Shown here: positions 50,387-57,389 of the stretch, in pieces | Layout: each line of letters starts with the position of its first letter | Position numbering within the stretch: position 1 is the stretch's first letter | Origin: Bradyrhizobium sp. Ash2021 | Lineage (GTDB): Bacteria; Pseudomonadota; Alphaproteobacteria; Rhizobiales; Xanthobacteraceae | NCBI RefSeq assembly: GCF_031202265.1 | Contig: NZ_CP100604.1 | Location: 7,856,501-7,920,500, forward strand | Length of the DNA stretch: 64,000 nucleotides | Direction of reading: 5' to 3' | Position numbers and translations under genes: made by a program | The notes under the pieces: generated by a model | Database searches by the model: none | What the model was told of the DNA's origin: nothing | Seen by the model: only the letters and a program-made list of their open reading frames with translations

Positions 50387-50599
50387 TTACGCGAGAGAGC
50401 CCGCGCCCCGGTGCAGCGCCCGCGCACTCGGTTCATCGACCCAGGCTTCGCGTGCGAACCAGCTGTGATCGGTGTGGCAGATCAGGCAACGGGTGCGCGC
50501 GAAAAACACCGGGCTCTGCCGAAAGCTCTCGCGATCGGTCTTGATGCCGGTAGGGATCGCCTGTCCGGTTTGCGGGCATTTGACCATGACCATACCCAT
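50387..50599 (-). CDS. small CxxC-containing protein
   Basis: 70-aa protein: MGMVMVKCPQTGQAIPTGI, then FARTRCLICHTDHSWFAREA. C8, C38 and C41 with nearby histidines (H42, H45) can form a zinc site. AGGGGAGG lies six bases before ATG 50599. I recall the same short protein in other Bradyrhizobium. Function unknown. Confidence 0.75.
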   Translation of the reverse strand: MGMVMVKCPQTGQAIPTGIKTDRESFRQSPVFFARTRCLICHTDHSWFAREAWVDEPSARALHRGAGSLA

Positions 50600-50809
50600 G
50601 TGAACCTCCCCTGGATTTGGTTTTGAAGCAAAAAAGCCGGCCGGTTGGATTTGCGCCTCTTGTCGGTGCGCCTACTTGGGGGGCATCGCGCACCTGCCCG
50701 TTGTCTGCTCGAGCATCGGGTAGCTTGGGGAAGCTTGCTCGTGGCGGGGCTTATTCCAACCGGCCGGGTCACCCTCCTGAACGAACGCTGGATATTGAGC
50801 GCCCGTTTT

Positions 50810-51277
50810 TTAGTTGCTCTGGTGGAGCACCTTGGCGACGCGCTTCCTGATCGGCTCGCCGGTTTCCGCCGCGAGCCTCTGGGTAAGCTCCCACAAGTCC
50901 TTGCTTTGGGCCGATGCGGTGTCGAAAGCCTTTTGCGCTTGCGCAGCCGACAGGCTGAAGACATCCGTCGGCGACTTGCTGCCCAGCAGATGGGCGAAGA
51001 AATCGATCGCGGCGGCGGTATTGGCGTTCGAGATCTCGATGACCTTGAGCCCGTAGTCGGTCGTGCTCCGGGCATTGCTCGAATAGGTCTCGCGCAACGC
51101 CTCCGCCATCTCCTCCGACGCGGCCTTGATCTTCTCGCAGCCTTCCTTTGCGCGGGCGACGCCCTGCTCGGAAAGCTCGCTGAACATGCTGGGCAACGCG
51201 ATCTTCGGGAGTCCGAACAACGGCATCGCAAAACCGTTCGTTCCGTTCAGTCCGGCTTTCACTTCAGCTTCACTCAC
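50810..51277 (-). CDS. phasin family protein
   Basis: 155-aa granule-associated protein. The central phasin helices are visible: FSELSEQGVARAKEGCEKIK, AASEEMAEALRETYSSNARS, YGLKVIEISNANTAAAIDFF, followed by FDTASAQSKDLWELTQRLA. Phasins coat polyhydroxyalkanoate granules. GTG start with CAGGAG upstream. No other PHA gene in the window. Confidence 0.88.
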   Translation of the reverse strand: MSEAEVKAGLNGTNGFAMPLFGLPKIALPSMFSELSEQGVARAKEGCEKIKAASEEMAEALRETYSSNARSTTDYGLKVIEISNANTAAAIDFFAHLLGSKSPTDVFSLSAAQAQKAFDTASAQSKDLWELTQRLAAETGEPIRKRVAKVLHQSN

Positions 51278-51639
51278 GGCACCATCTCCTGTTCAAGCGA
51301 CATCATTTCCCGCGACGCTGGTTTGCGTCACGAAAGTGCGTGGAGGCGGAGACTGTCCGCTCCCGGGTTCGATCAGTTTTGTTTGAGCTTCCATCCAGCC
51401 CGGATGCAACTATGTCTCGACGAAAGGCGAGCTGTCCGTTCGCTTTGCGACTCTCGATCAAAAAATTTTCGAGGATGTCAATACATAAAAACGTCATACA
51501 GGATGGCGCTGTGGAGAATGGGACATCGCGAGGGGCCGAATATCGCTTTGGCACACTCAGTTGGCGCGCGGCTTCCGTCACTTCCTGGTGCGTGCTCGCC
51601 CTTTGCCAAAGGGCTCCCGCCAAAATCGGGGGTTAAGGC
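51278..51639. other. intergenic region
   Basis: 362 bases between the phasin gene and the PAS gene, both minus strand. AT-rich patch near 51460-51490. No gene or repeat recognised. Confidence 0.4.
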
Positions 51640-52047
51640 TCAGGAGGCGCGATTCGCAGAGCGCTCTCTTTCGATGCGGTCGGTTACGTCTCGTGCCACC
51701 GCGACCGAGCCGATCACCTCATCTTTGTCGCCTGTGACGACCGCGAAGGTCATCTCGACGTAGATCCTGCGTCCGCTCTTATGCACCGCGCGGGTCAACG
51801 TAGGCCGGCCTTCGAGCTTCGTATGGCCGTTCCCGATCGCAGCGTTGAAGCCACGCCAGTGCGAGGCTCGCAGATGCTCGGGAATGATCAGGTCGAGACT
51901 TTGGCCGAGCGCCTCCTTCGCCGGGTAGCCAAACAGCGCGGCGGACGCGCGGTTCCACAGGATGATCTCGCCGGAACGGTTTGCATAGATCACGGCATCC
52001 GCGACCTGGTCGAGAATCCTTTCAGCAACTTGGGATCCGAATTCCAT
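51640..52047 (-). CDS. PAS domain protein
   Basis: 135-aa protein consisting of one PAS domain: ILDQVADAVIYANRSGEIIL, NRASAALFGYPAKEALGQSL, DLIIPEHLRASHWRGF, and VIGSVAVARDVTDRIERERS at the end. There is no kinase or output domain, so it may bind a ligand or a partner protein. The frame is open to 52083; ATG 52047 (MEFGSQVAER) matches the usual start. Confidence 0.85.
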   Translation of the reverse strand: MEFGSQVAERILDQVADAVIYANRSGEIILWNRASAALFGYPAKEALGQSLDLIIPEHLRASHWRGFNAAIGNGHTKLEGRPTLTRAVHKSGRRIYVEMTFAVVTGDKDEVIGSVAVARDVTDRIERERSANRAS

Positions 52048-52073
52048 CGGTCGCAGATTCGCACGCAGCGGCC

Positions 52074-52349
52074 TTAAGCACAAGACTCATCCGAACATCG
52101 AGGACACACGCGGTCGGCAGCGTCGGCGAGCTGGCGAGCGATCTCTTCGATCAGCAACTCATGATTCCAGCCGCGGCCGTCGCTCTTGACCAGGTTCCTC
52201 GCGCGATAGAAGGCATGGGTCTCGGCCGCGTCATCGCCGACCCGGATCGTTACGTCGGGATGGAAGGGGCAGGCAGCGGTCGCCCGTGTCGTCGATAGTG
52301 CGCCGCGCACCGCGGACTCGAGATCGTCAAGATCGGTGGCAATTGACAT
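52074..52349 (-). CDS. hypothetical protein
   Basis: 91-aa protein: MSIATDLDDLESAVRGALST, with ACPFHPDVTIRVGDDAAETH and a cysteine pair near the C-terminus (RVCPRCSDESCA). AGGAGG is 7 bases before ATG 52349. Not recognised beyond a general resemblance to small Bradyrhizobium proteins. Upstream of the PAS gene on the same strand by 26 bases, so possibly co-transcribed. Confidence 0.65.
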   Translation of the reverse strand: MSIATDLDDLESAVRGALSTTRATAACPFHPDVTIRVGDDAAETHAFYRARNLVKSDGRGWNHELLIEEIARQLADAADRVCPRCSDESCA

Positions 52350-52639
52350 CTTAGCCTCCTGCAAGATTGGAAGGCGCAGCAACACTGCAGACGACCTGCG
52401 CGCCCGCGCCTCCGACCACTCGTCGGCACCACATCGGATCTAGCGAGCGCAGGTTCCCGGAGGTGCTAACCCGCGGTCGGTCGGTCGGACGGGATCGCCG
52501 AGGCTCCCTCCCCAGGCAGTTCGTGGTGACGTTGGAGGGTTCTTACGATTGTCGGCGAACGCAGCATTGAGCAGCATCAAAGCCCGTGTCGAAAATCCCG
52601 GCATTTTCGGCGGCAAGGGGACGGCAAGGGTCTGTCATG
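52350..52639. other. intergenic region
   Basis: 290 bases without a supported gene. No strong structure seen. Confidence 0.4.
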
Positions 52640-52664
52640 AAAAAGACCGCCAACTGAGGCGGCC
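52640..52664 (-). terminator. Rho-independent terminator after the 42-aa gene
   Basis: On the minus strand GCCGCCTCAGTTGGCGGTCT then TTT: a GC stem with five T's directly after the stop codon. The same hairpin type occurs at 56350-56373. Confidence 0.75.
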
Positions 52665-52792
52665 TAGCCGAACGATCTCGCAATGTGCGCAATGACGGCC
52701 ATCGCCCCGCGGGAATATTGGGCGCCGTTGAAATGCTCATCCACAAAATTGAGTATGAGGAGAGCAACCATAGTGGCCGTCATTACTCTCAT
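52664..52792 (-). CDS. 42-aa protein with hydrophobic N-terminus
   Basis: Short gene: MRVMTATMVALLILNFVDEH, then FNGAQYSRGAMAVIAHIARS and FG. The N-terminal helix (residues 3-17) could be a membrane anchor or uncleaved signal. Evidence for a real gene: a Rho-independent terminator starting in the stop codon and a CtrA-type box 24-38 bases upstream. The ribosome site is weak. Similar tiny proteins exist in Bradyrhizobium as I recall. Function unknown. Confidence 0.65.
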   Translation of the reverse strand: MRVMTATMVALLILNFVDEHFNGAQYSRGAMAVIAHIARSFG

Positions 52793-52815
52793 GGGAGCAT
52801 CATGCTGCCCGAAAT

Positions 52816-52830
52816 TTAACAGATAGTTAA
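52816..52830. promoter_or_regulatory. CtrA-type box upstream of the 42-aa gene
   Basis: TTAA-CAGATAG-TTAA(A): both half-sites and the 7-base spacer fit CtrA consensus; only the last base (A for C) differs. It is 24 bases upstream of the start codon. Confidence 0.5.
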
Positions 52831-52855
52831 AGAAGTTCATCAGCTGAGGGCGGCC

Positions 52856-53047
52856 TTAATCGCGCACGCCCCTTATCGAAGGCTGGATTGTGAGGCGATA
52901 GGCGACGAACGCGTTGCCGTCGAACTTTTCCAAAATCTCGCCACAGGTGGGACAACGGTATTCGCCCTGGGTCGCGGGCCCAGATGCCAGCTCAAGCCGC
53001 CGAAAACCGGCTCCGCACGCAGAGCAAGTCACATCGCCCTTTTTCAT
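52856..53047 (-). CDS. small zinc-ribbon protein
   Basis: 63-aa protein with C8/C11 (VTCSACGAGFRR) and C32/C35 (YRCPTCGEILEKF), the same spacing as the protein at 45063-45248, then a short VAYRLTIQPS tail. GGGGGCG precedes ATG 53047. The two are probably paralogues. Function unknown. Confidence 0.75.
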   Translation of the reverse strand: MKKGDVTCSACGAGFRRLELASGPATQGEYRCPTCGEILEKFDGNAFVAYRLTIQPSIRGVRD

Positions 53048-53236
53048 TCGCCCCCGCCTCTATCTTGTCCCGAACCCGATTTACCTAAGGTTCGGTGGCG
53101 GAACTTTGTTCATGACCGGAAAACTACGGGCGAAAACTGTCGCACGCTCGTGACAGCTTCAAATCAGGCCACGGCCAAAATAAATTGGGCCACCAGGGGT
53201 CGAAACTGGCCGGTACCCGGGAGGGCGGGTGCTTGT
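53048..53236. other. intergenic region
   Basis: 189 bases with no gene; part of a ~500-base gap whose other contents are the IS21-type end (53237-53272), a hairpin (53286-53323) and a palindromic repeat (53505-53578). Confidence 0.4.
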
Positions 53237-53272
53237 CCAAATTAGGACACTCCGCATTCCAGATCAGGACAC
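53237..53272 (-). repeat. paired direct repeats like an IS21-family end
   Basis: On the minus strand GTGTCCTGATCTGG (53259-53272) and GTGTCCTAATTTGG (53237-53250) form a 14-bp direct repeat at 22-base spacing. Multiple terminal repeats of this kind (GTGTCCTRATYTGG) are characteristic of IS21 ends. No istA/istB genes lie nearby, so this would be a solo remnant. Confidence 0.4.
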
Positions 53273-53285
53273 CTGAGAAAAGCAC

Positions 53286-53323
53286 AACGCCGCCCAAGCG
53301 GAATATGATCGCTTGGCGGCGTT
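53286..53323 (-). terminator. hairpin downstream of the AraC-type gene
   Basis: AACGCCGCCCAAGCG / CGCTTGGCGGCGTT with one bulged C and a 9-base loop, followed on the minus strand by TGCTTTTCTC. Probable terminator for a minus-strand transcript, such as that of the AraC-type gene 220 bases upstream. Confidence 0.5.
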
Positions 53324-53504
53324 GGTTCAGTCCCGGGGCCCCTGAAATCCCCCCGACGATATTAGGTCAGCAAAGGCCATGCCAAGGTTCAATAAAATTT
53401 GGGGCTGAGAATTTGGACGGCCCGATTGAAACCAATGCCGGGCGGAACTCTGGCAACGGTTGGATGTGCCCCGCCGCCGTAGGCCGCCCCAACGCCGCCG
53501 CACA

Positions 53505-53578
53505 TGACCCGGCGAGAGCCGTTCGGGGAACTGCGGCGACAGTTTAATTATCAATTGAGTGCACTGGCACCGTAGCCG
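53505..53578. repeat. palindromic repeat overlapping the 3' end of the AraC-type gene
   Basis: Starts TGACCCGGCGAGAGC and ends ATTGAGTGCACTGGCACCGT then AGCCG. Nearly the same element lies at 55805-55893 in the same orientation, so two copies bracket the regulator-peroxidase-RclC block. The last 12 codons of the regulator (VPVHSIDN end) are encoded within the repeat. Confidence 0.8.
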
Positions 53579-54578
53579 CTCCGCCACCCTCGGCCTCTAT
53601 CAGATTCGCGTCGCCCGGGACCGCCAGCCTTGCAAAGATATCCTGGCCGGGTGGCTCCTGCATCTTGCGCCACTGCGCCGGCGTGATGCCCATGTAGCCC
53701 TTGAAGGCGCGTTGGAACGCCGCTTCCGATTGATAGCCTACGGCCTCCGCCACGGCGCCGGTGGAAAGAGAAGATTTTTTCAGTTCGTTCGCGGCGAGCG
53801 CCATCCGGATGTCGGTCAGGAGATCGCTGGCCGAGCGCCCGAGCTTCTCCTGGAATTGCCGCGCAAGCGTTGCCCGCGACATGTTGCACAGGCGGGCAAG
53901 GTCGGGCAGCGACCATGCGCGCGCGGGTTCGTTGAACAGAGCGGCCACCGCCGGTGCGAGGCGTGGATGACCAGCCAAGGCAAGAATGCCGCGTGGCGCA
54001 TCTTCGGTCTCGCTGGCGAGCCGCAGCACAAGCGCGAACATCGCCGTCGACAGCGCGTTCAGCATCGCGCGGCCGCCGAGATGATCGTCCGCGGACTCGC
54101 TTCGCATCAGCGCGACAAGGCCTGCGAGCTGCGCGACGGTTTCCTTCTGTCCAGTGTGAGTGTCGGCATGCACGACGAGGCGCGGCGGCAGATAGCTGCG
54201 CAGCAGCCGGTCGTGCGGAGGCGCGATCGCAAAGTGTCCGCACAACAGATCGAGCCGTTCGTCCGAGCCCAGGTTTTCGCTGATCGTGAAGTTGAGGGAC
54301 GCACGGTTGCGGGCCGGCAGGGACGCGGCCCCGCTGCCATCGTGCATGACGTGCCGTGGGTTGCCGGGAAGCAGAAGAATGTCGCCGGCACTCAACTGCA
54401 GCGATCGGCCTCCCGCCGGATCCTCCAGCGTCGCGGAGCCGGCGAGCACGGCGTGATACGGGATTTCGTTCGCCTCGCCCGGACCCTGGTCGATGCGCCA
54501 GGGGGTGCCGTAGTTGCAGCGCAGGTCGAGCCGCCCGCGCACCGGCATCATTTCGAACAGCCGGCTTAGCCAATCCAT
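53544..54578 (-). CDS. AraC-family regulator with cupin_6 domain (RclR-like)
   Basis: 344-aa regulator. N-terminal cupin_6/AraC_binding-type domain (about 1-185) with C21 in DLRCNYGTPW and the NPRHVMH motif; C-terminal AraC DNA-binding domain (about 215-310) with two helix-turn-helices: LPDLARLCNMSRATLARQFQ and TGAVAEAVGYQSEAAFQRAF. The position of C21 matches the redox-active N-terminal cysteine of E. coli RclR, the reactive-chlorine sensor; a second sensor cysteine near 89 is not evident. AGGAGGT precedes ATG 54578. It faces an AhpD-like and an RclC-like gene, its likely targets. The final residues overlap a palindromic repeat. Confidence 0.9.
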   Translation of the reverse strand: MDWLSRLFEMMPVRGRLDLRCNYGTPWRIDQGPGEANEIPYHAVLAGSATLEDPAGGRSLQLSAGDILLLPGNPRHVMHDGSGAASLPARNRASLNFTISENLGSDERLDLLCGHFAIAPPHDRLLRSYLPPRLVVHADTHTGQKETVAQLAGLVALMRSESADDHLGGRAMLNALSTAMFALVLRLASETEDAPRGILALAGHPRLAPAVAALFNEPARAWSLPDLARLCNMSRATLARQFQEKLGRSASDLLTDIRMALAANELKKSSLSTGAVAEAVGYQSEAAFQRAFKGYMGITPAQWRKMQEPPGQDIFARLAVPGDANLIEAEGGGAATVPVHSIDN

Positions 54579-54597
54579 CGCGACCTCCTGAAAGTAC

Positions 54598-54614
54598 CCA
54601 TCGTGAGACGATGG
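54598..54614. promoter_or_regulatory. 17-bp inverted repeat between the RclR-like gene and its targets
   Basis: CCATCGT-GAG-ACGATGG, 7-bp arms, 20 bases upstream of the regulator start. Candidate autoregulatory operator or leader hairpin. Confidence 0.4.
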
Positions 54615-54710
54615 AGCATATAGTCAAGACAACGCGGCATTCAAAGTATCAAGACCCGACCATACTGTGACTCCGCAATCATTCACCAACCCCAAACAAG
54701 GAGTGCCACC

Positions 54711-55247
54711 ATGTCCCGTCTTTCAGTTCCCAACCTCGAATCTGACACCGGTCCGTCGGGCCAGGTTTATGCCCAGATCAAGAAGGCGATCGGCAGCGTC
54801 CCGAACACCTTCGCGGCCATCGCCGCCCATGGCCCCGGCGCCCTCAAGTCGATCCTGTTCGCCGACTCCACGCTCGCTACCGGCACCCTGACCAAGCGCG
54901 ATCAGGAGGTCATCAAGCTCGTCATCAGCGCCGCCGGAGGCTGCGACTACTGCGTCGCCGCCCACAACCATCTGGCCAGGCTCGCCGGCGTGAAGCCGGA
55001 GGAACTCAAGCAGATCCGCGAGGGTCAGCCCACCGGCGACGCCAGGCGCGATGCGCTGGTCGGCTTCGTCCGCAAGCTCGCGCAGTCCAGCGGCACCGTC
55101 AGCGACGGGGATTTCGCCGCGATCAAGCTGGCGGGCTACAGCGACGCCCAACTGGTGGAGATCAGCCTGGCCTTCGCGACCACCGTCTTCACCAACGTCT
55201 TCAACCGCATCAACGACACCGAGATCGACTTCCCCGCAGTCGCGTGA
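54711..55247 (+). CDS. carboxymuconolactone decarboxylase / AhpD-like peroxidase-family protein
   Basis: 178-aa protein of the AhpD-like (CMD) superfamily. The redox motif is GGCDYCVAAHNHLARLAG with C78 and C81 (CxxC) and H85, as in alkylhydroperoxidase AhpD core proteins. Such proteins reduce peroxides with lipoyl or thiol partners. AAGGAG precedes the ATG. It starts the operon with the RclC-like membrane protein, 41 bases upstream of it, and faces the RclR-like regulator, so an oxidant or reactive chlorine response is the likely context. Confidence 0.9.
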   Translation: MSRLSVPNLESDTGPSGQVYAQIKKAIGSVPNTFAAIAAHGPGALKSILFADSTLATGTLTKRDQEVIKLVISAAGGCDYCVAAHNHLARLAGVKPEELKQIREGQPTGDARRDALVGFVRKLAQSSGTVSDGDFAAIKLAGYSDAQLVEISLAFATTVFTNVFNRINDTEIDFPAVA

Positions 55248-55288
55248 AGCCGATCTCCCGTCAAATCTCGAATGAAAGGATCACGACC

Positions 55289-55795
55289 ATGACTACGCTT
55301 TCCACCACCACTCAAAATCCGCTTGTGCGCGCACTGCACAGATCCGGCCTGCTTGCGGAGGATCTCGACTACCACGTCGTCCGGACCGCGATGGTGATCA
55401 TGTTCTTCTTCTTCGGTTACCAGAAGTGGTTTCCGTACGAGTTCGAAAGACTGGTGCCGTTCATCGACAACGGGCCGCTGATCTGGTGGCTGTATCCGGT
55501 GTTCGGCCACGCCGGCGCCAGCTATTTCCTGGGCGTCTCGGAGTGGACCTTCGGGTCCCTGCTGCTCGCAGGCTTCTGGGACAAGCGGCTCGGCGTTCTT
55601 GGCGCCCTCGGCTCGACCGGCACCTTCATCGCGACCGTCACCATCATTCCGTTCATGCCGGAGGGCTGGGACCTCGCCGCCGGCGGCTTCCCTGCGATGA
55701 CCGGCAACGTCCCCTTCTTGATGAAGGACGTCGTTCTGCTCGCCGTCTCGTTCTATCTCCTGAGGCAGGACCTGGTTCGCTTGACGCGGCAATAA
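55289..55795 (+). CDS. DUF417 / YkgB family membrane protein (RclC-like)
   Basis: 168-aa inner-membrane protein with four helices. Family signatures are VRTAMVIMFFFFGYQKWFPY (helix 1, with conserved FGYxKW), GHAGASYFLGVSEWTFGSLL (helix 2) and PFLMKDVVLLAVSFYLLR (helix 4). E. coli RclC (YkgB) is needed for reactive chlorine resistance though its reaction is unknown. AAAGGA lies before ATG 55289. Second gene of the RclR-controlled set. Confidence 0.88.
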   Translation: MTTLSTTTQNPLVRALHRSGLLAEDLDYHVVRTAMVIMFFFFGYQKWFPYEFERLVPFIDNGPLIWWLYPVFGHAGASYFLGVSEWTFGSLLLAGFWDKRLGVLGALGSTGTFIATVTIIPFMPEGWDLAAGGFPAMTGNVPFLMKDVVLLAVSFYLLRQDLVRLTRQ

Positions 55796-55804
55796 CAAGG
55801 TGAG

Positions 55805-55893
55805 TGACCCGGCGAGAGCGAGCGTCGCCGGTTACTGCGGTGACAGTGCATTTAGTTGTCGATTGTCAATTGAGTGCACTGTCACCGTAACCG
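55805..55893. repeat. second copy of the palindromic repeat
   Basis: CGGTTAC-TGC-GGTGACAGTGCA (55829-55850) pairs with TGCACTGTCACCGTAACCG (55875-55893), enclosing an ATTGTCAATTG-like loop. It shares the TGACCCGGCGAGAGC start with the copy at 53505. It separates the RclC-like gene from the convergent small gene. Confidence 0.85.
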
Positions 55894-55894
55894 A

Positions 55895-56197
55895 TCAGCG
55901 GCCTCGGGCGACGAGCCGGCGCTTTTGCATTTTCTCCGGTACGGGCTTCGGCCTGACGACCGGACGGTAGGTTTCCCGCAGCCGTTCCGTGATCGTCGGA
56001 AGCCGATCGCCGCCGCCGAGAATGCCCCATTGCCGGACGAGACCGGCCAATTCCTTCCTCATCGCCATCGTCTGACTGGCTGAGGCCGTGCAATCCTGGT
56101 CTTGCCGGATTTGGCCGCGGGTGGTCGCTTCCAGGTCCAGCATTTCCAGGCGTAAAGTTTTGATTTTGCGTCGTAATTCGTTAAGTCTGTTGTCCAT
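55895..56197 (-). CDS. hypothetical coiled-coil protein
   Basis: 100-aa protein. N-terminal coiled coil (NELRRKIKTLRLEMLDLEAT), a short central part (MAMRKELAGLVRQWGILGGG), and a basic proline-rich tail (RPVVRPKPVPEKMQKRRLV). GGAGG precedes ATG 56197. Not recognised; possibly DNA- or RNA-associated because of the tail. Confidence 0.65.
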   Translation of the reverse strand: MDNRLNELRRKIKTLRLEMLDLEATTRGQIRQDQDCTASASQTMAMRKELAGLVRQWGILGGGDRLPTITERLRETYRPVVRPKPVPEKMQKRRLVARGR

Positions 56198-56349
56198 GGG
56201 AGCCTCCAGGTCGGGAGAGGCATATTAAGAACAAAACATGAACAATGAGTCAATGCAGAAGGTGGGTACTCAGCCAGCGGCCTCGCGGTCCGCAACGCCG
56301 CTTAGTCACCGTAACTCTAATTATCCCGGCGCAAACATCGGAAATGAAA

Positions 56350-56373
56350 GAGGCCGCCAACCGAGGCGGCCTC
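56350..56373 (-). terminator. hairpin of terminator type
   Basis: GAGGCCGCC-AACCGA-GGCGGCCTC, followed on the minus strand by TTTCATTTC. Close to the terminator at 52640-52664. It implies a minus-strand transcript ending here, possibly from the short frame at 56379-56585. Confidence 0.6.
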
Positions 56374-56378
56374 CTCGG

Positions 56379-56585
56379 TCACGGCAGCTGGTCGAAGGTC
56401 AGCGTGTTGTCGAGCGTATCGCCCTGGGCGATTGAGCCTTGCGGTGCGCCCAACTTCGGACCGCGATACCACGGGTCGTTCACCTGGCTACGGTTCGCAG
56501 GGCAGGCTTCACGCCTGTGAGCGAATGGCCGGCGCGACAGACGAACGGCGCTGAAGCGTACGGCAAAACCGTGTGGTCCTGGCAC
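56379..56585 (-). CDS. doubtful short ORF or gene remnant
   Basis: 68 codons; the C-terminal part VNDPWYRGPKLGAPQGSIAQ then GDTLDNTLTFDQLP has a protein-like composition and is followed directly by a terminator hairpin. The N-terminal part overlaps the repeated block and has no ribosome site. Probably the 3' remnant of a gene. Confidence 0.3.
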   Translation of the reverse strand: MPGPHGFAVRFSAVRLSRRPFAHRREACPANRSQVNDPWYRGPKLGAPQGSIAQGDTLDNTLTFDQLP

Positions 56586-56880
56586 CCGTTGCTGGTGTCA
56601 AGTCGGCGGAGGTTTTTCGAGCCCAACCGGGCGCGGCAATTCCTTCAATCCGCCGATGACGGTGACAAGACGAATTCGTCGCCGAGGAGAGCACGGCATA
56701 AGCCGTAAAACCATTGCGCAGGGACGCCGGAATGCTCCGACTGTGCCTGTATGCTCGTGTGCGCTTGCTATTGTTTTTTTGCACGCGAGACCGCGGGTGC
56801 AGCAAGCACCCGGCGTTCCCTGCGCCCTCTTCTCTGTGGGCGAAACGATTTGCAAGGCCCGGGCGAAACGCGCCGCGGGA
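56480..56880. repeat. long dispersed non-coding block
   Basis: The stretch holding TGGCACCCGTTGCTGGTGTC, CGATGACGGTGACAAGACGA, CGAGACCGCGGGTGCAGCAA and CACCCGGCGTTCCCTGCGCC is, from memory, nearly the same as blocks seen repeatedly between genes in Bradyrhizobium genomes. No ORF within it is convincing. Boundaries are approximate. Confidence 0.5.
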
Positions 56881-56900
56881 ATGCGGAGGTGTGTTTTGTC

Positions 56901-56977
56901 GTCATTGCGAGCGAAGCGAAGCAATCCATTTGGCCACGCAAAGAAAGAATGGATTGCTTCGCTTCGCTCGCAATGAC
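56901..56977. repeat. palindromic repeat with perfect 30-bp arms
   Basis: GTCATTGCGAGCGAAGCGAA and onward to GCAATCCATT (56901-56930) is repeated as its exact complement at 56948-56977, with a 17-base loop. Same family as 7219-7301. Confidence 0.95.
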
Positions 56978-57073
56978 GGGGCTGGCGGTTGATGTTTGAG
57001 CCGAGAAGGCGCGGCGTACTGGGTCGCCCGGTCAAGCCGGGCGATGACAGCGGTGGGTGTGGGGCGAAGCCAT

Positions 57074-57199
57074 CCAGCGTCATTCCGGGGCGATGCGACA
57101 GCATCGAACCCGGAATCTCGCGCCACAATTTCGAGATTCCCCGATGCGCAATTGCGCATCTGAGGTCTGGTCCTTCGGACCATCCCGGAATGACGCTGG
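57074..57199. repeat. compound palindromic repeat (GTCATTCCGGG family)
   Basis: Outer arms CCAGCGTCATTCCGGG (57074-57089) and CCCGGAATGACGCTGG (57184-57199) pair perfectly. Inner hairpins include CGATGCGACAGCATCG and TCTGGTCCTTCGGACCA. The simple 40-base version lies at 44251-44290. It ends just before the CtrA-type box of flhA. Confidence 0.9.
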
Positions 57200-57202
57200 A
57201 AA

Positions 57203-57218
57203 TTAACCCTTTGCTAAC
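57203..57218. promoter_or_regulatory. CtrA-type box upstream of flhA
   Basis: TTAA-CCCTTTG-CTAAC, one mismatch to TTAA-N7-TTAAC, followed by CAT as in many CtrA half-sites (TTAACCAT). It lies 172 bases before the proposed flhA start. Confidence 0.5.
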
Positions 57219-57389
57219 CATACACACGGCAAAAATTGCCGAGTGAAGTCGAGTGTCGTCGGTCGCGCGAGAGACGGGAGTACCCCCGTGGACGCCAATG
57301 CGGTGCCTCACTTTCGAAACGGTGGTCTATCGGCCGCCGCGCAGACGTTTGGCGCCCGCAGCCGGCATTCGCGGGGGGAAGCAGCTACC

